A stretch of DNA of 64,000 bases, from contig OX388320.1 of assembly GCA_947579605.1 (NCBI GenBank), positions 2,418,001 through 2,482,000 of the forward strand, given 5' to 3'. Source of the DNA: Athripsodes cinereus. Its lineage: Eukaryota; Arthropoda; Insecta; Trichoptera; Leptoceridae. The notes beneath the pieces were generated by a model. It was not told the origin of the DNA. It saw only the letters and a program-made list of their open reading frames with translations, and searched no databases. Both the position numbers and the translations under genes were made by a program. This document shows positions 33,076 to 42,599 of this stretch, one piece after another. The stretch's first letter is position 1; each line of letters starts with the position of its first letter.

Positions 33076-33314
33076 GTAAGATATACATTTTGTACTTCCA
33101 GCTATCTATCTTTTTCCTTCAAATAAGATTACTGGACAATGCATAAACTCTTTAACAAGTAAATTGAATTTGCAAATAGCAAAATAAGCTCTTTAAGTGG
33201 TTTTAATTTGATTGTAAAATCACTGTAGCGTTTTGCTAGATAAAATGTTAAGATCATTAAATTTTCCCTGTTGTATGTTTCTGTACTGTGGGGCTAGGCA
33301 TTGATCTTACAACT

Positions 33315-33425
33315 TTATATAGTGAGTTACAATTGATTGGATTAGTTTGCTACGAGTTTGGATTTTCTTCTCCATTCCTTCCTATTTTCTGCTAGTCTCT
33401 TTAGTCAATATTAAATGTATTACGA
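33315..33425 (-). mobile_element. LINE fragment, family L1, in eIF3f intron 4
   Basis: TAGTGAGTTACAATtGATTG then CTACGAGTTTGGATTTTCTT CTCCATTCCT matches 5960-6060 closely. It is the minus-strand C-terminal tail of the L1 LINE. Confidence 0.65.
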
Positions 33426-33866
33426 TTAATAAAACTAATTTGATATGGTTGGTAGACTGTATAGTCTTGAACATTCAAATCTGTACAGAATCTTTCTGCT
33501 TTTTCCAATATTTTAACTAGGCATGTCGTAAAAATCACAATATATATAATTTTGATTGAAAAAAATTTAATTGTGACCATTAATTTGTATTTGAAATGTA
33601 GTTGGGTTTATTTAGTAATAATAATAAAACTTTGTGTAAAATTTTATTGAAACTAAAGGCACACACATATTGCTTGAGCCAATGTCTTCCAGTAAACCTA
33701 ATACAATGTTTGATATGCATGTTTAAATATTGAGTTTAGAAAAGATAGAAAGTATAGAACGTTTAAAACAGAAAAAACTGGGAAATATTTAAACTACTTT
33801 TTTCCAAACTGCAAGAATTAATGTGATTATTTGTTTTAAATATTTATTCGGTTTATTGTTTCCCAG

Positions 33867-34094
33867 GTATTGGCTTATGTTGAAGATGTTCAGGCTGACA
33901 AACAACCTGCGGACAATGCAGTGGGCAGATCACTATTGGATCTCATAAATTCTGTGCCAAACATGTCCAGCGAGACATTCACAAACATGTTCAACACAAA
34001 CGTCAAAGATCTTCTCATGGTTATCACACTGTCGCAACTCATCAAGATACAACTCCAGCTAAACGAGAAACTTACACTCCTGACCACCATATAG
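33867..34094 (+). CDS. eIF3f: eIF3 subunit F, exon 5 (C-terminus)
   Basis: The acceptor TGTTTCCCAG ends at 33866. It encodes [20 protein letters not shown] through [20 protein letters not shown] to KLTLLTTI, then TAG. This is the conserved eIF3f C-terminal helical segment that packs in the eIF3 octamer. The five exons give 840 bp, or 279 residues, which matches insect eIF3f size. All joins are in frame and no defect is seen. Confidence 0.93.
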   Translation, partial: VLAYVEDVQADKQPADNAVGRSLLDLINSVPNMSSETFTNMFNTNVKDLLMVITLSQLIKIQLQLNEKLTLLTTI

Positions 34095-35341
34095 AAGTAA
34101 AAACACCAACGCCATATCTGATACTGAAAATATTTTTATTTATTTTAATCCAAGAAACCGGTCACTACAAGGAGAGCCATCTAGTGATAAAATATTGAAT
34201 TATTTCCTTTGGATATTAACTAGAATTTTGAGCCCATTTTGAAAAGTGAATTAAGTATTGTTTTGTTTTATAACATGAAACTATAAAGACTCTTTTGGTG
34301 TTAGGTGTTTTTATCATGAAAATAGTGTGATTAATGATTATCTTGTATTATAATTTAATTGTTTGTTTTATTATTGATATTATAAAACAACTGAAGTGGA
34401 AAATATAATAATTTTGTATATTATTTGAGTGTTTTTTTTAATTTGTTTTATAATATCACTCCATCTGAAAAACTTATCTATTAAACAATATGTTCAGCAT
34501 CATCAATTGTTGGCTGGCTGCTAAAGGAACCCTTTTAGCTTATTTCTTCTTTTGCTCGAAATTTTTATCAGGAAAACATTAAATAAATATTGATTTAAAA
34601 TAAAACACTGTTACTTTCCATAGTAAAAGTAATACAGTATTTTATTTTAAACCTATTTTATTTCTATTAAAATGAACTTTCACAAAGTTATTCCAAGTAT
34701 GTTCATAGTAATGTTGCATATAAATATTTTACGTTATTTCCTGAGTGGACCAATCAGTTGGAAATAATATTTTTTTTAATAAATATATACCTATTTGGAT
34801 TCATGCTTCTCGCATATTTAAAAAATTATCTTCTTGCCTTGGATATTTTGAAACCTGTTAAACAAATAAATAAAAACATATTGTTTATTTTCGCACCCTC
34901 ATTGAGTCTATGATACAAAGAAAATAAAATTGAATTATCTTTATTTTATTATCTGTACAAATATATTTTACATTAATTTATATACATAAAATAATTATAA
35001 AAATTACATCTAGTTCTTATTACCAACAGGAGAAAACTCTTCCTGGTGTCTATGGCATATTTTAATATTTAACAATCAATTAAGATATTATATTAACAGT
35101 AAAATTCAATTAAATACACGACACATAAATTACAAATGAAATTCTATCATGAGTATAATATTCCAACTGTATATAAAATAAATTTAAATTCATATGATGG
35201 CGGTATAAAACCCTCAAAATCCATTATAAAACATGATTGAAACCAACACAATTGTTAGAAAACTTGAAACTCAAATCTTTTGATATCCCTTATGCATTAT
35301 ATTAAAACACAATCTTTCATAAATTAATAATATGCTCCTTT
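34095..35341. other. Convergent 3' ends of eIF3f and the secreted-protein gene
   Basis: This gap holds both 3' UTRs. AATAAA-type signals for eIF3f occur near 34380-34600, for example ACATTAAATAAATATTG at about 34577. On the minus strand, GATAATAAAATAAAG (near 34940-34955) could end the opposing gene. No other gene was seen. Confidence 0.6.
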
Positions 35342-36310
35342 CTATCCTTGGTACCATCCATTAGCTGCGAGTGTCCCAAGTTTGTGGTTATATCTGTCCA
35401 CTGGTGTAATTTGGAATCCTAACTTCTTCAACTGTCGAAGAGGAATACCAAAAGCTCTAGCCAAAGACATGGCCATATATTTCATAGCAGGATAATGCAC
35501 TAAAGGACTTACCATATTATATGGATATTGTGTGTATGATAGTGGATATCTTCCAGCATAGGATGACAAACCTGATCCATATAATTGTCCTGTTCCAAGT
35601 GCACCTGTAGATGTTGGGATTGAATAAGAAGTTGGCATATTTTGTGATGTCATTTGGGGGATAGTAACCATAGCCGGCAACTGTCCCATATTGTGACCTA
35701 CCACAGGCATATGTGCCATACTGCCTATTGTCACATGTCCTCCTACAGGCACATGTCCCACTGTATGACCAGTAACAGGTATATGTCCAATTGTGTGACT
35801 TGCAAATGGTAATGCTCCCGTAGTATGTCCGGTTAAGTGTCCCATGGTTTGACCACCTGCAGTTAAATGTCCAGATATGATTTGACCTGTCCCATGTAAC
35901 TGTTGTATCGTTTGAGCATATGGCTGTATAGCATTTTGATGTATCGTTCCAGTGTAAGGTTGTACCGAATGCGTCCCAGTTGTGTATGAATGTAAAGGAT
36001 CATTGGATCCCATTACTGAATGCATCATGTTGTGGTGTCCAGCATAGACACTTGTTGGTGAACGGTGTTGTGTATAAGGACTCATGAACGATTTGGCTGC
36101 ATTCAAATAATGTGGATGTGTATCAGGTGCTGATGCCGCATAGGTATTATGATAAAGCTGACCGTATTGAGAAAATTTTGGATACTGATTGTATACGTCG
36201 TATTTTCGCCGCGATTCTGATTCTTTATCTCCTTCGTCCTCCGTTGCGTTTCTTATTTCTGTAATTTTCATTGTCGCTGGTGACAACATTGACCAGAGTA
36301 GAAGCCATTC
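35342..36310 (-). CDS. Secreted His/Gly-rich protein of unknown function, main exon
   Basis: Minus-strand exon of 322 codons beginning after acceptor CATCTTTCAG (36320-36311). Reading from 36310 it starts EWLLLWSMLSPATMKITEIR, so the first in-frame ATG at 36289 is probably not the true start. Joined to the four-codon exon at 40445-40434, the protein is 326 residues with a plausible signal peptide MILLEWLLLWSMLSPAT. The mature part has a charged start, then Tyr/His/Gln-rich sequence and, at about 130-215, Gly-His repeats of the type GHxTGHTxGxxP (for example GHIPVTGHTVGHVPVGGH). The C-terminal part LARAFGIPLRQLKKLGFQIT looks more globular. There are no Cys pairs and no known domain. It may be an extracellular or cuticle-associated structural protein; I cannot name it. 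Confidence 0.75.
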   Translation of the reverse strand, partial: EWLLLWSMLSPATMKITEIRNATEDEGDKESESRRKYDVYNQYPKFSQYGQLYHNTYAASAPDTHPHYLNAAKSFMSPYTQHRSPTSVYAGHHNMMHSVMGSNDPLHSYTTGTHSVQPYTGTIHQNAIQPYAQTIQQLHGTGQIISGHLTAGGQTMGHLTGHTTGALPFASHTIGHIPVTGHTVGHVPVGGHVTIGSMAHMPVVGHNMGQLPAMVTIPQMTSQNMPTSYSIPTSTGALGTGQLYGSGLSSYAGRYPLSYTQYPYNMVSPLVHYPAMKYMAMSLARAFGIPLRQLKKLGFQITPVDRYNHKLGTLAANGWYQG

Positions 36311-36722
36311 CTGAAAGATGGAAAATATTATTATAACACGTTATTGAGAAGCCATACTCAGTTTCAAACTATCCTATCGTATCCTCCTTAACAAAATAAT
36401 TGAAATATCCAGATATTTTGTACAGCAACCTTCGCATTTGACAATATTTTTACTACATCATTTAAAATTACGAGGAAACACTCAGAAGACATCCCATTTG
36501 GACAATGCAGCAAATTTTCTTGGACAATGTAGTAAGTTATTTACTTTGTAAAACTTATACTTATTTGTTTTTTGTGTTGAACACAAATAATATTTTTGTT
36601 TTATTTTCGCTTTGTAATGTATGTAAAGATTGTTTTGTACTATTTTAAAACTGTAAAAGGCGAAAGCCATTTATTGCTTGTATAAATAAATAAATAAATA
36701 AATTGTATGCACTCTCTTAGTA

Positions 36723-36727
36723 GAAAC
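36723..36727. repeat. 5-bp target-site duplication, left
   Basis: GAAAC directly before the 5' LTR matches GAAAC at 40040-40044 after the 3' LTR. Two further matching bases (TA) make the exact LTR end ambiguous by up to 2 bp. Confidence 0.85.
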
Positions 36728-37028
36728 TGTAGTGTTTGGACTTTGATACACAGTACAGGTTAAGTGAACCTTGAACCTTGTTTTCAAGTAAACAGTAGTT
36801 ATGATGAGTGAGTAGCAATACTATGTAGTCTATATAGGTTAGCTCACTACAGGGAACGCTCATTAATTGATAGAACCTTGACTTGCACTGTTAGGCTGCG
36901 TGTTTTTGACAAATTGTGTTCGACAAATTATAATAGGAATTATTTATTGAATATATTGTGTAAATATAAATTCCGTGTCGTTATTCAAAAAGAACCTAAT
37001 ATTGTTATACTTGACCCAGTATACAATA
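36728..37028 (+). repeat. 5' LTR of the Gag-protease retrotransposon
   Basis: A 301-bp LTR beginning TGTAGTGTTTGGACTTTGAT and ending CCCAGTATACAATA. Compared by eye with 39739-40039, I find no difference, so the insertion is very recent or the copies were homogenised. A TCTATATAGG stretch near 36829 could serve as TATA box. The LTR carries the element's own promoter in the + direction, opposite to the host gene. Confidence 0.95.
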
Positions 37029-37030
37029 CG

Positions 37031-37046
37031 TGGCGCAGTTCGGTAG
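37031..37046 (+). other. Primer-binding site
   Basis: TGGCGCAGTTCGGTAG lies two bases after the LTR. Apart from one extra T it agrees with the tRNA-Ser-complementary site used by the 17.6 and 297 elements. Confidence 0.8.
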
Positions 37047-37161
37047 TTCGTGAATAATATTGTCAACACGCAACAATAGTTTTTTTTTCCGCGCCGAAAG
37101 TTATTGTCGGCAGTACGCGGAAATAAAGAGTGAAAGGCAGTCTACAGGAGTAGAAAGGAGG

Positions 37162-37350
37162 CAGGAGTCTCCAAAGCCAGATAAGCCAGCAGTTGCAGGT
37201 AGCAGCAAAGAGACAGGAGTCTCAGAAGCCAGTTGGGCAAAGTTGCAGGTAGCAGCAGGGAGACAGGAAGTCTCAGGAGCCAGTTTGAGGCAAGGTGCAG
37301 GCAACATAGGGAGACAGGAGTCACCCAGTATCCAGGCGGAGCCAGTTGGT
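37162..37350. repeat. Leader repeats of the LTR element, period about 51 bp
   Basis: The words CAGGAGTCT/CAGGAAGTCT begin near 37162, 37214, 37264 and 37315, giving steps of 52, 50 and 51 bp. Each unit contains AAGCCAG/GAGCCAG and TTGCAGG/GTGCAGG. The leader is purine-rich. An open frame spans it (37060-37479), but the repeats and lack of similarity argue against a protein. A role in RNA packaging or dimerisation is speculation. Confidence 0.8.
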
Positions 37351-37504
37351 GGATCCAGGAAGCCAGGAGAGGAGAGTCTTGCTAGTCAGCCAGGCGGAGT
37401 CCATTGCGGTTGCAGGGAAATCCAGAAGACCGGGGCGATTGGAGGAGTCTCTCATAAGTTAAGTCTTTTTTATTCTTAGTTGTTTTTGCCTGTGATTTTC
37501 CGAA

Positions 37505-39442
37505 ATGACTTCGAGAAGTTTAGAGCCGTTTTGTCACAAGACAATGAGTTGGCCTTCTTACAGAACAAGGTGGGAGAACGCCTTATTATTGAATGATGAA
37601 AGTTGGACTGATGTGAAGAAGCGTGCTTTCTTCATAACATCGTTGTCCCAAGGCAGTTTCAAGCTACTGTCTGATCTGTGTTTTCCAGCTTCTGTGGAAA
37701 AACAGTCTTATAAAGAGTTGATTCAGATATTTAATGGTTATTTTAAAGAGGAAAAAAGTGTATTTGAGTCGCGTGAAATTTTTTTCAAGGCTACTCAAGG
37801 TCATTCGGAAAATGTTAAAGATTTTGCCTTAAGATTAAGAGAATTAAGTATAAATTGTGAATTTGGTACTAGATTAGAAAGTAATATAAAAGATTTGTTT
37901 ATAATCGGAATTAGAAATAAAGAGATCAAACAACAGTTATTTTTAAAATGTGATAAAGATAAAGTATCTTTGAACGAAGCAGTTGCTTTGGCTTCTAGTT
38001 GTGAGCACATACTAGAGAGAAAAATAGAAAAAGAGGAAGAAAATTTTGAGGAAATTAGCCAGATTTCCAGGCGAAACAATAATAGTTTCAGTAGTTCAAG
38101 TAGTACAGATACAGATTATAAGAAAAATAATCGACCGTCAAAATTTTCAAGGTTAAATTCAAATGTAAATACGAGTAGGTATAAGCATAATAAAAATGTT
38201 TCATGTTTTGTTTGTAAGGGAAATCACTATAAAAGTGAATGTAAATTTAATAGAGAATTTTTTTGTAGAAAATGTAGATCTAAAGGGCATTTGAGTGAAA
38301 ATTGTTATAAGATTCAAGGTATTTATAATTCGCAAGACACCGAAAACGATTTTATAAAATTAAATGTAAGAATTGAGAATAAAAATGTTGAATGTATTTT
38401 AGATTCGGGAGCGAATATTAGCTGTATATCTATTCAAAAATTGCAAGAAATATTCAACGAAAATAATATAATAGAGAAGTGTGATGAAATTAATTTATCT
38501 ACGTATAGCGGGCACAGTTTGAATGTGTTAGGTATTAAACATTGTAAAATAAATCATAATGGAATGGAAAAAAATATTAAATTTGTTGTAACAGAGAGCG
38601 GGAATAAAATAATATTGGGTACAGATTTTATGCGTAGGTATAATATAGGGTACAAAGTACATAGCACGGAAGGCAGTGAATTAAACAATATTGTTGCATG
38701 GAAGCCCATTGAAAATATTCCGAATTTCAGTGCGAACGCATCGCTTGCGTGTAATGTGAAACAACAAAAATTAGATTTTGTAAATAAAAATAATAGTTTT
38801 AATTCGAAATTAATTTTAGAGAGAAGTAAAAGTGATTATACATTGGAAAAAGTTGTTAAATATGTGGAAAAAAATAATTGGCCGTGCAAAAGACAGTTAA
38901 ATGAATCTATTGCGAAGTTGTTTAATGTGAAGGAACATTTGACTGTGTACAAGGATTATTTATTCTACAGAGATAGAATTGTTATTCCGGAATCAGTTAA
39001 AGGTATTGTGATAAATTATTTGTGTAAAAATTATTCAGTTATTGGGAAAATGAAATCATTTGTTAGAAGTTATTTTTATTGGGTTAATTTTAATATAGAC
39101 ATTGAGAATATAGTTAAGAATTTAGTGAAAAAGCGGAATAACAATGGATGTAAATGTTTAAATAGGTATAGATATGAGAAAAGGTATGTAAATATGGAAA
39201 CTTGTAAAGATAGTTCCAGGGGTTTGAAATTTGTCTCGGGGAGGAAAAAGGAATTTAATTTGGGTACATCAGTACTTGTCAAAGATCTCAGAAGTGAAAA
39301 GATGGTTTTAGGTAAAATTGAAAAGGTATTAGGCAATACAACTTTTCTTATTAGAATCAAAGGTACTGGTCAGCTCTGGAAAAGACATATGGATCGGATA
39401 GATGTGAGATCTGTGCATTGGGATGACAGTCCCTCTGATTAA
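37505..39442 (+). CDS. Gag-protease polyprotein fused to integrase remnants
   Basis: A 645-residue intact frame. Residues 1-180 are a retrotransposon Gag capsid-like region (WENALLL, YFKEEKSVFESREIFF, RLRELSINCEF). Residues 190-230 are Ser/Asn/Lys-rich. Two zinc knuckles follow: C234-x2-C-x3-H-x4-C246 and C254-x2-C-x4-H-x4-C267. An aspartic protease has its active site at D300-S-G-A and the second conserved block ILGTDFMRR near 370. From about 445 the sequence resembles the integrase N-terminal region (TLEKVVKYVEKNNWP, FYRDRIVIPESV, MKSFVRSYFYW). There the expected zinc-binding His-x3-His is C-K-N-Y, so this finger is broken. From about 580 it resembles the integrase C-terminal segment (SVLVKDLRSEKMVLGKIEKV, LWKRHMDRID). 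Everything between protease and integrase start, and the integrase core, is deleted without breaking the frame. Confidence 0.9.
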   Translation: MTSRSLEPFCHKTMSWPSYRTRWENALLLNDESWTDVKKRAFFITSLSQGSFKLLSDLCFPASVEKQSYKELIQIFNGYFKEEKSVFESREIFFKATQGHSENVKDFALRLRELSINCEFGTRLESNIKDLFIIGIRNKEIKQQLFLKCDKDKVSLNEAVALASSCEHILERKIEKEEENFEEISQISRRNNNSFSSSSSTDTDYKKNNRPSKFSRLNSNVNTSRYKHNKNVSCFVCKGNHYKSECKFNREFFCRKCRSKGHLSENCYKIQGIYNSQDTENDFIKLNVRIENKNVECILDSGANISCISIQKLQEIFNENNIIEKCDEINLSTYSGHSLNVLGIKHCKINHNGMEKNIKFVVTESGNKIILGTDFMRRYNIGYKVHSTEGSELNNIVAWKPIENIPNFSANASLACNVKQQKLDFVNKNNSFNSKLILERSKSDYTLEKVVKYVEKNNWPCKRQLNESIAKLFNVKEHLTVYKDYLFYRDRIVIPESVKGIVINYLCKNYSVIGKMKSFVRSYFYWVNFNIDIENIVKNLVKKRNNNGCKCLNRYRYEKRYVNMETCKDSSRGLKFVSGRKKEFNLGTSVLVKDLRSEKMVLGKIEKVLGNTTFLIRIKGTGQLWKRHMDRIDVRSVHWDDSPSD

Positions 39443-39726
39443 TAGTAGGAGTTTAGGTCCCCTCCCCCTGTTTGAAGGCAAAGCTCTCACCGGTTCTGAA
39501 TTTTTCAGGTCAGATTGGAAGCCATTGGCGGGGACAGCTGAGACCCAGGACTTAGGCTAGTGGAAGACTTCATCTGGTGGCCCTGGACGGAAGGAAGAAC
39601 ATGTCTGCGTGTATTTGTAATGCTTTGTTTTATATGTATAGAGTCTTGAAATAAGTAGAGAACACTGTCAATCACATAGAATTGTATAAATATTTAAATA
39701 TGTAGTATAGAAAGATTTTCAAGGTT

Positions 39727-39738
39727 GTGAGGGGAGAG
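39727..39738 (+). other. Polypurine tract
   Basis: GTGAGGGGAGAG immediately precedes the 3' LTR, the expected plus-strand primer site for LTR retrotransposons. Confidence 0.8.
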
Positions 39739-40039
39739 TGTAGTGTTTGGACTTTGATACACAGTACAGGTTAAGTGAACCTTGAACCTTGTTTTCAAGT
39801 AAACAGTAGTTATGATGAGTGAGTAGCAATACTATGTAGTCTATATAGGTTAGCTCACTACAGGGAACGCTCATTAATTGATAGAACCTTGACTTGCACT
39901 GTTAGGCTGCGTGTTTTTGACAAATTGTGTTCGACAAATTATAATAGGAATTATTTATTGAATATATTGTGTAAATATAAATTCCGTGTCGTTATTCAAA
40001 AAGAACCTAATATTGTTATACTTGACCCAGTATACAATA
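39739..40039 (+). repeat. 3' LTR of the Gag-protease retrotransposon
   Basis: 301 bp, reading identical to the 5' LTR, followed by GAAAC at 40040-40044. It would provide the polyadenylation site of the element. Confidence 0.95.
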
Positions 40040-40104
40040 GAAACTAATAAACAGTTTAAAATAATATGTAGTTTGCAGCAGAACTTGGGTAGTATGATTA
40101 AGTC

Positions 40105-40180
40105 AAGTGTTATTTTGAACCAGCTTAAGCCGATTTCTTAATCACTAGAATACTTTTCTACGCTCTCCTAAAGGATTTTC
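40105..40180. repeat. Repeat family D fragment
   Basis: TTGAACCAGCTTAAGCCGAT then AATACTTTTCTACGCTCTCC, a diverged copy of the repeat at 18085-18160. It lies within the host intron to the right of the LTR element. Confidence 0.45.
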
Positions 40181-40433
40181 CTACTAATGCAAATAAAATA
40201 TATTTTAAGTGCTTTTCATAAATTTCTATAATTCTTTTAAAGTCGTATTGAAAACCCCATAACGAAATATTTTCACAAAATTCGTTGGATGTCCCAGTAA
40301 AAAATGCATAGGTATTCAATTTAGTTAATATTATGTTAAAACACGGATATAGTTTATTATATTTGTGGCACATGCAAATACCAATAAATCACTGAAATTC
40401 AAATCACAACATTTCAAAATAAATCACACTAAC

Positions 40434-40445
40434 CAGTAAAATCAT
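40434..40445 (-). CDS. Four-codon first coding exon of the secreted protein (predicted)
   Basis: On the minus strand, ATG ATT TTA CTG is followed at once by the donor GTTAGTG. Joined in phase 0 to the exon starting at 36310, it gives MILLEWLLLWSMLSPATMKI, a credible signal peptide. Tiny first exons encoding the start of a signal peptide are common in insect secreted and cuticle genes, and the cuticle-type gene at 56774 in this window has the same four-codon design. The prediction rests on splice sites and signal-peptide logic only. Confidence 0.6.
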
Positions 40446-41059
40446 GGTCAACTAATTCACACATAAAACTATTAGTCTGTTTACAACTTTAAGGGCACAA
40501 AGAATGCCCCTGCAACCGTAAAAACAAATTATTTCATCTTAGAAAACAAACAGCAACAATATAATAATAAACTATTTCATGTTGTTTAATTTATTTCTAT
40601 TTCACAATAAAACTACGATAAACTTTGAAGAGCAGAATCTCAATTGAAAGGTGAAATAATGGTCGCATTTCTTTTATAGGTTCATGTACCTAGGTATTAT
40701 AAATAACATGGTAAATAATTAATTTAATTATTTTAAACATATTGAAAATCTTGTAAATGGTCATTTCCATACGTGTAGTTTCCGTTAGAGTGAGTATTTA
40801 ATTGAAAAGATTATACCCATCACTTATTGCGATAATTATTTTCTATTATACTAAACAGTAAGTTATTACTATTATCGATGTTTGTTGATTTTATTTATGT
40901 ATAAACACGTGTTTGGAAATAAATAAATAAATTATATCGTGTATAGTATGAATAAAATATTATTTCTGGTACTTAGTTTATATGGTTCTCTAAATATATT
41001 TTCTTTATGTTTCATTGTTAAAATACAACCGTCAAAATTGCTGCACTCGTGATTATATT

Positions 41060-41205
41060 ATTTATTTATTTTATTTTATTCTTCTTGCACATCATCATTC
41101 ATATAACAAAATAAATGAAGCAGTATATGTACATAAGAAAAAAATGTGATGATATGCAGTGGCGAGATTATCACTATATAGTGATTTCTTCCATCTAACC
41201 ACGTC
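41060..41205 (+). repeat. Repeat family B, copy 2
   Basis: CTTCTTGCACATCATCATTC then GTGATGATATGCAGTGGCGA GATTATCACTAT, closely similar to 10905-11030. Both start with a TTTA tract, so they are likely retroposon tails on the minus strand. Confidence 0.75.
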
Positions 41206-41584
41206 ACATTAACACTAAACAGAAATAATAATAATAATAATAATAAAAGCACAAACAATAAGCTACATAAAGTAAATTGAAAAAAAAACTACAAACCACA
41301 CACCTAGCACTCCAAAGGGATCGGGAACTAATGGAAGGGGTTAGGGGACGGATGCTGAGTTAGAAGACAATATTATTTTTATTATTATTTACTTACAGAT
41401 ATATATTAATGAATATTAAGACTAAAGACTTTCTATTTTCAAAATGGACTAAACGAGAAAATCCCACATTTGAAATGATGTCTTTAAGATACCAATCAGC
41501 AATAAATGTTTAACATATTTTTCGCATTTTACTAGATTCTCAACACCTGCGTGAGTGAAGATATTAAAGAAATCAACACACACC

Positions 41585-41665
41585 TCATCTACATAACCAA
41601 CAGATTGCACAGTCTTTAGCAGGCAAACCTCATCGCTGAATTTAACATGTAAAATGTCTTTATTT
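41585..41665 (+). repeat. Repeat family A fragment
   Basis: GCAGGCAAACCTCATCGCTG AATTTAACATGTAAAATGTC, the middle part of family A. Confidence 0.5.
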
Positions 41666-42377
41666 TCTGCCTATAAAAATAATCATACATAGATTAATCT
41701 GACGATGCTAATACCATAAAAAGAATCTAAGTTAAGTCATGAAAAATACGTCGCAAAATGACTGCAAAGTAAATAAAAAAAATTAAATGTATGAGATATA
41801 GTCGCAGGTTGTCATTTTTTCAGCATTTTATGATGTCTCGCATTACGTTTGGAAAAAATAATATTTTATATATTCATACTTTCATACTATTAATATTGAA
41901 ACTTTTCTAGTAACATTTTCAATAAGTGCGTATACCTACTTTTAAAAACATTTTTTGTTTACAAGGATGTTTTAGGTTTTTGTACACGAGGAAGTAATCT
42001 TTATGTAGAAATGTATCTTGTATATTTTATGCATAATCAATGACATCTAAATTAAATAAAGTTTAATTGTTTGTATCCGTAATTAGTGAAAACTGTGGAA
42101 AGTTAGAAAATAAATAGATACTTACAATATTTTCTATTTCAGATAACAGCGTATGTAGATAGTACCTACTTTTCTTTACTTTTTGTGTGGCTTCGGCTTG
42201 TGTTGATTTTTTAGCTCTACCTTAATAAATTGCTGCGTCTAATAGTCATTAAAATCAAATCTTTGGTCCCTGTCCAAAAAGCCACTGCACCGCCTCTGGG
42301 TCGATCTATGGATGTTCTTCCAGGAAACTCCTTTTTTTTATTTAAAATAAAACAGTTTATTTCGTGGTTAACGATCA

Positions 42378-42565
42378 CCACTACTACTATACCATTACGG
42401 CATATCCCACAAGGGGGTAGCCAGCATCACAGCTTCATGTAATAAACATGCAAGCTGCCCTCTCCGCGCCATCAAAAATTTAAAACTTTCGGGATGGGTG
42501 GCAAGTTTCGCTGAATTTAAGACGTGCCTGAACACCTGCCTTTTACAGGTCACTCAAAACTTATA
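42378..42565 (+). repeat. Repeat family A, good copy
   Basis: Runs from CTACTACTATACCATTACGG through GCATATCCCACAAGGGGGTA, CATGCAAGCTGCCCTCTCCG, TTCGGGATGGGTGGCAAGTT to CACCTGCCTTTTACAGG and CACTCAAAACTTA. With 18217-18385 and 53106-53325 it defines a consensus of about 200 bp. Confidence 0.8.
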
Positions 42566-42599
42566 CGATCACCCTACACTTACAATAGATACAGAGATG

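Larger units (their letters stand above)
36728..40039 (+). mobile_element. Non-autonomous Ty3/gypsy-like LTR retrotransposon, complete
   Basis: A 3.3-kb element with identical LTRs, a 5-bp target duplication, a primer-binding site just after the 5' LTR (TGGCGCAG then TTCGGTAG at 37031-37046, like the tRNA-Ser-type site of 17.6 and 297), a polypurine tract GTGAGGGGAGAG at 39727-39738, and one open frame for Gag and protease. There is no reverse transcriptase (no YxDD) and no RNase H; the integrase catalytic core is also missing. It should move only with enzymes supplied by a full-length relative. It lies antisense in the intron of the secreted-protein gene. Confidence 0.93.
36311..40433 (-). 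other. Intron of the secreted-protein gene, interrupted by an LTR element
   Basis: On the minus strand, donor CTG|GTTAGTG at 40433 and acceptor TTTCAG|GAATGG at 36311 bound an intron of about 4.1 kb, of which 3.3 kb is the LTR retrotransposon. Without it the intron would be about 0.8 kb. The left flank carries a TAAA microsatellite tail at 36680-36705. Confidence 0.65.

Noticed and set aside
37060..37479. 139-residue frame in the LTR element leader as a separate gene
   Set aside because: Composed of 51-bp leader repeats between PBS and Gag, with no recognisable protein features.
36728..40039. Endogenous retrovirus with envelope
   Set aside because: No envelope-like frame exists; the element has only Gag, protease and integrase remnants.
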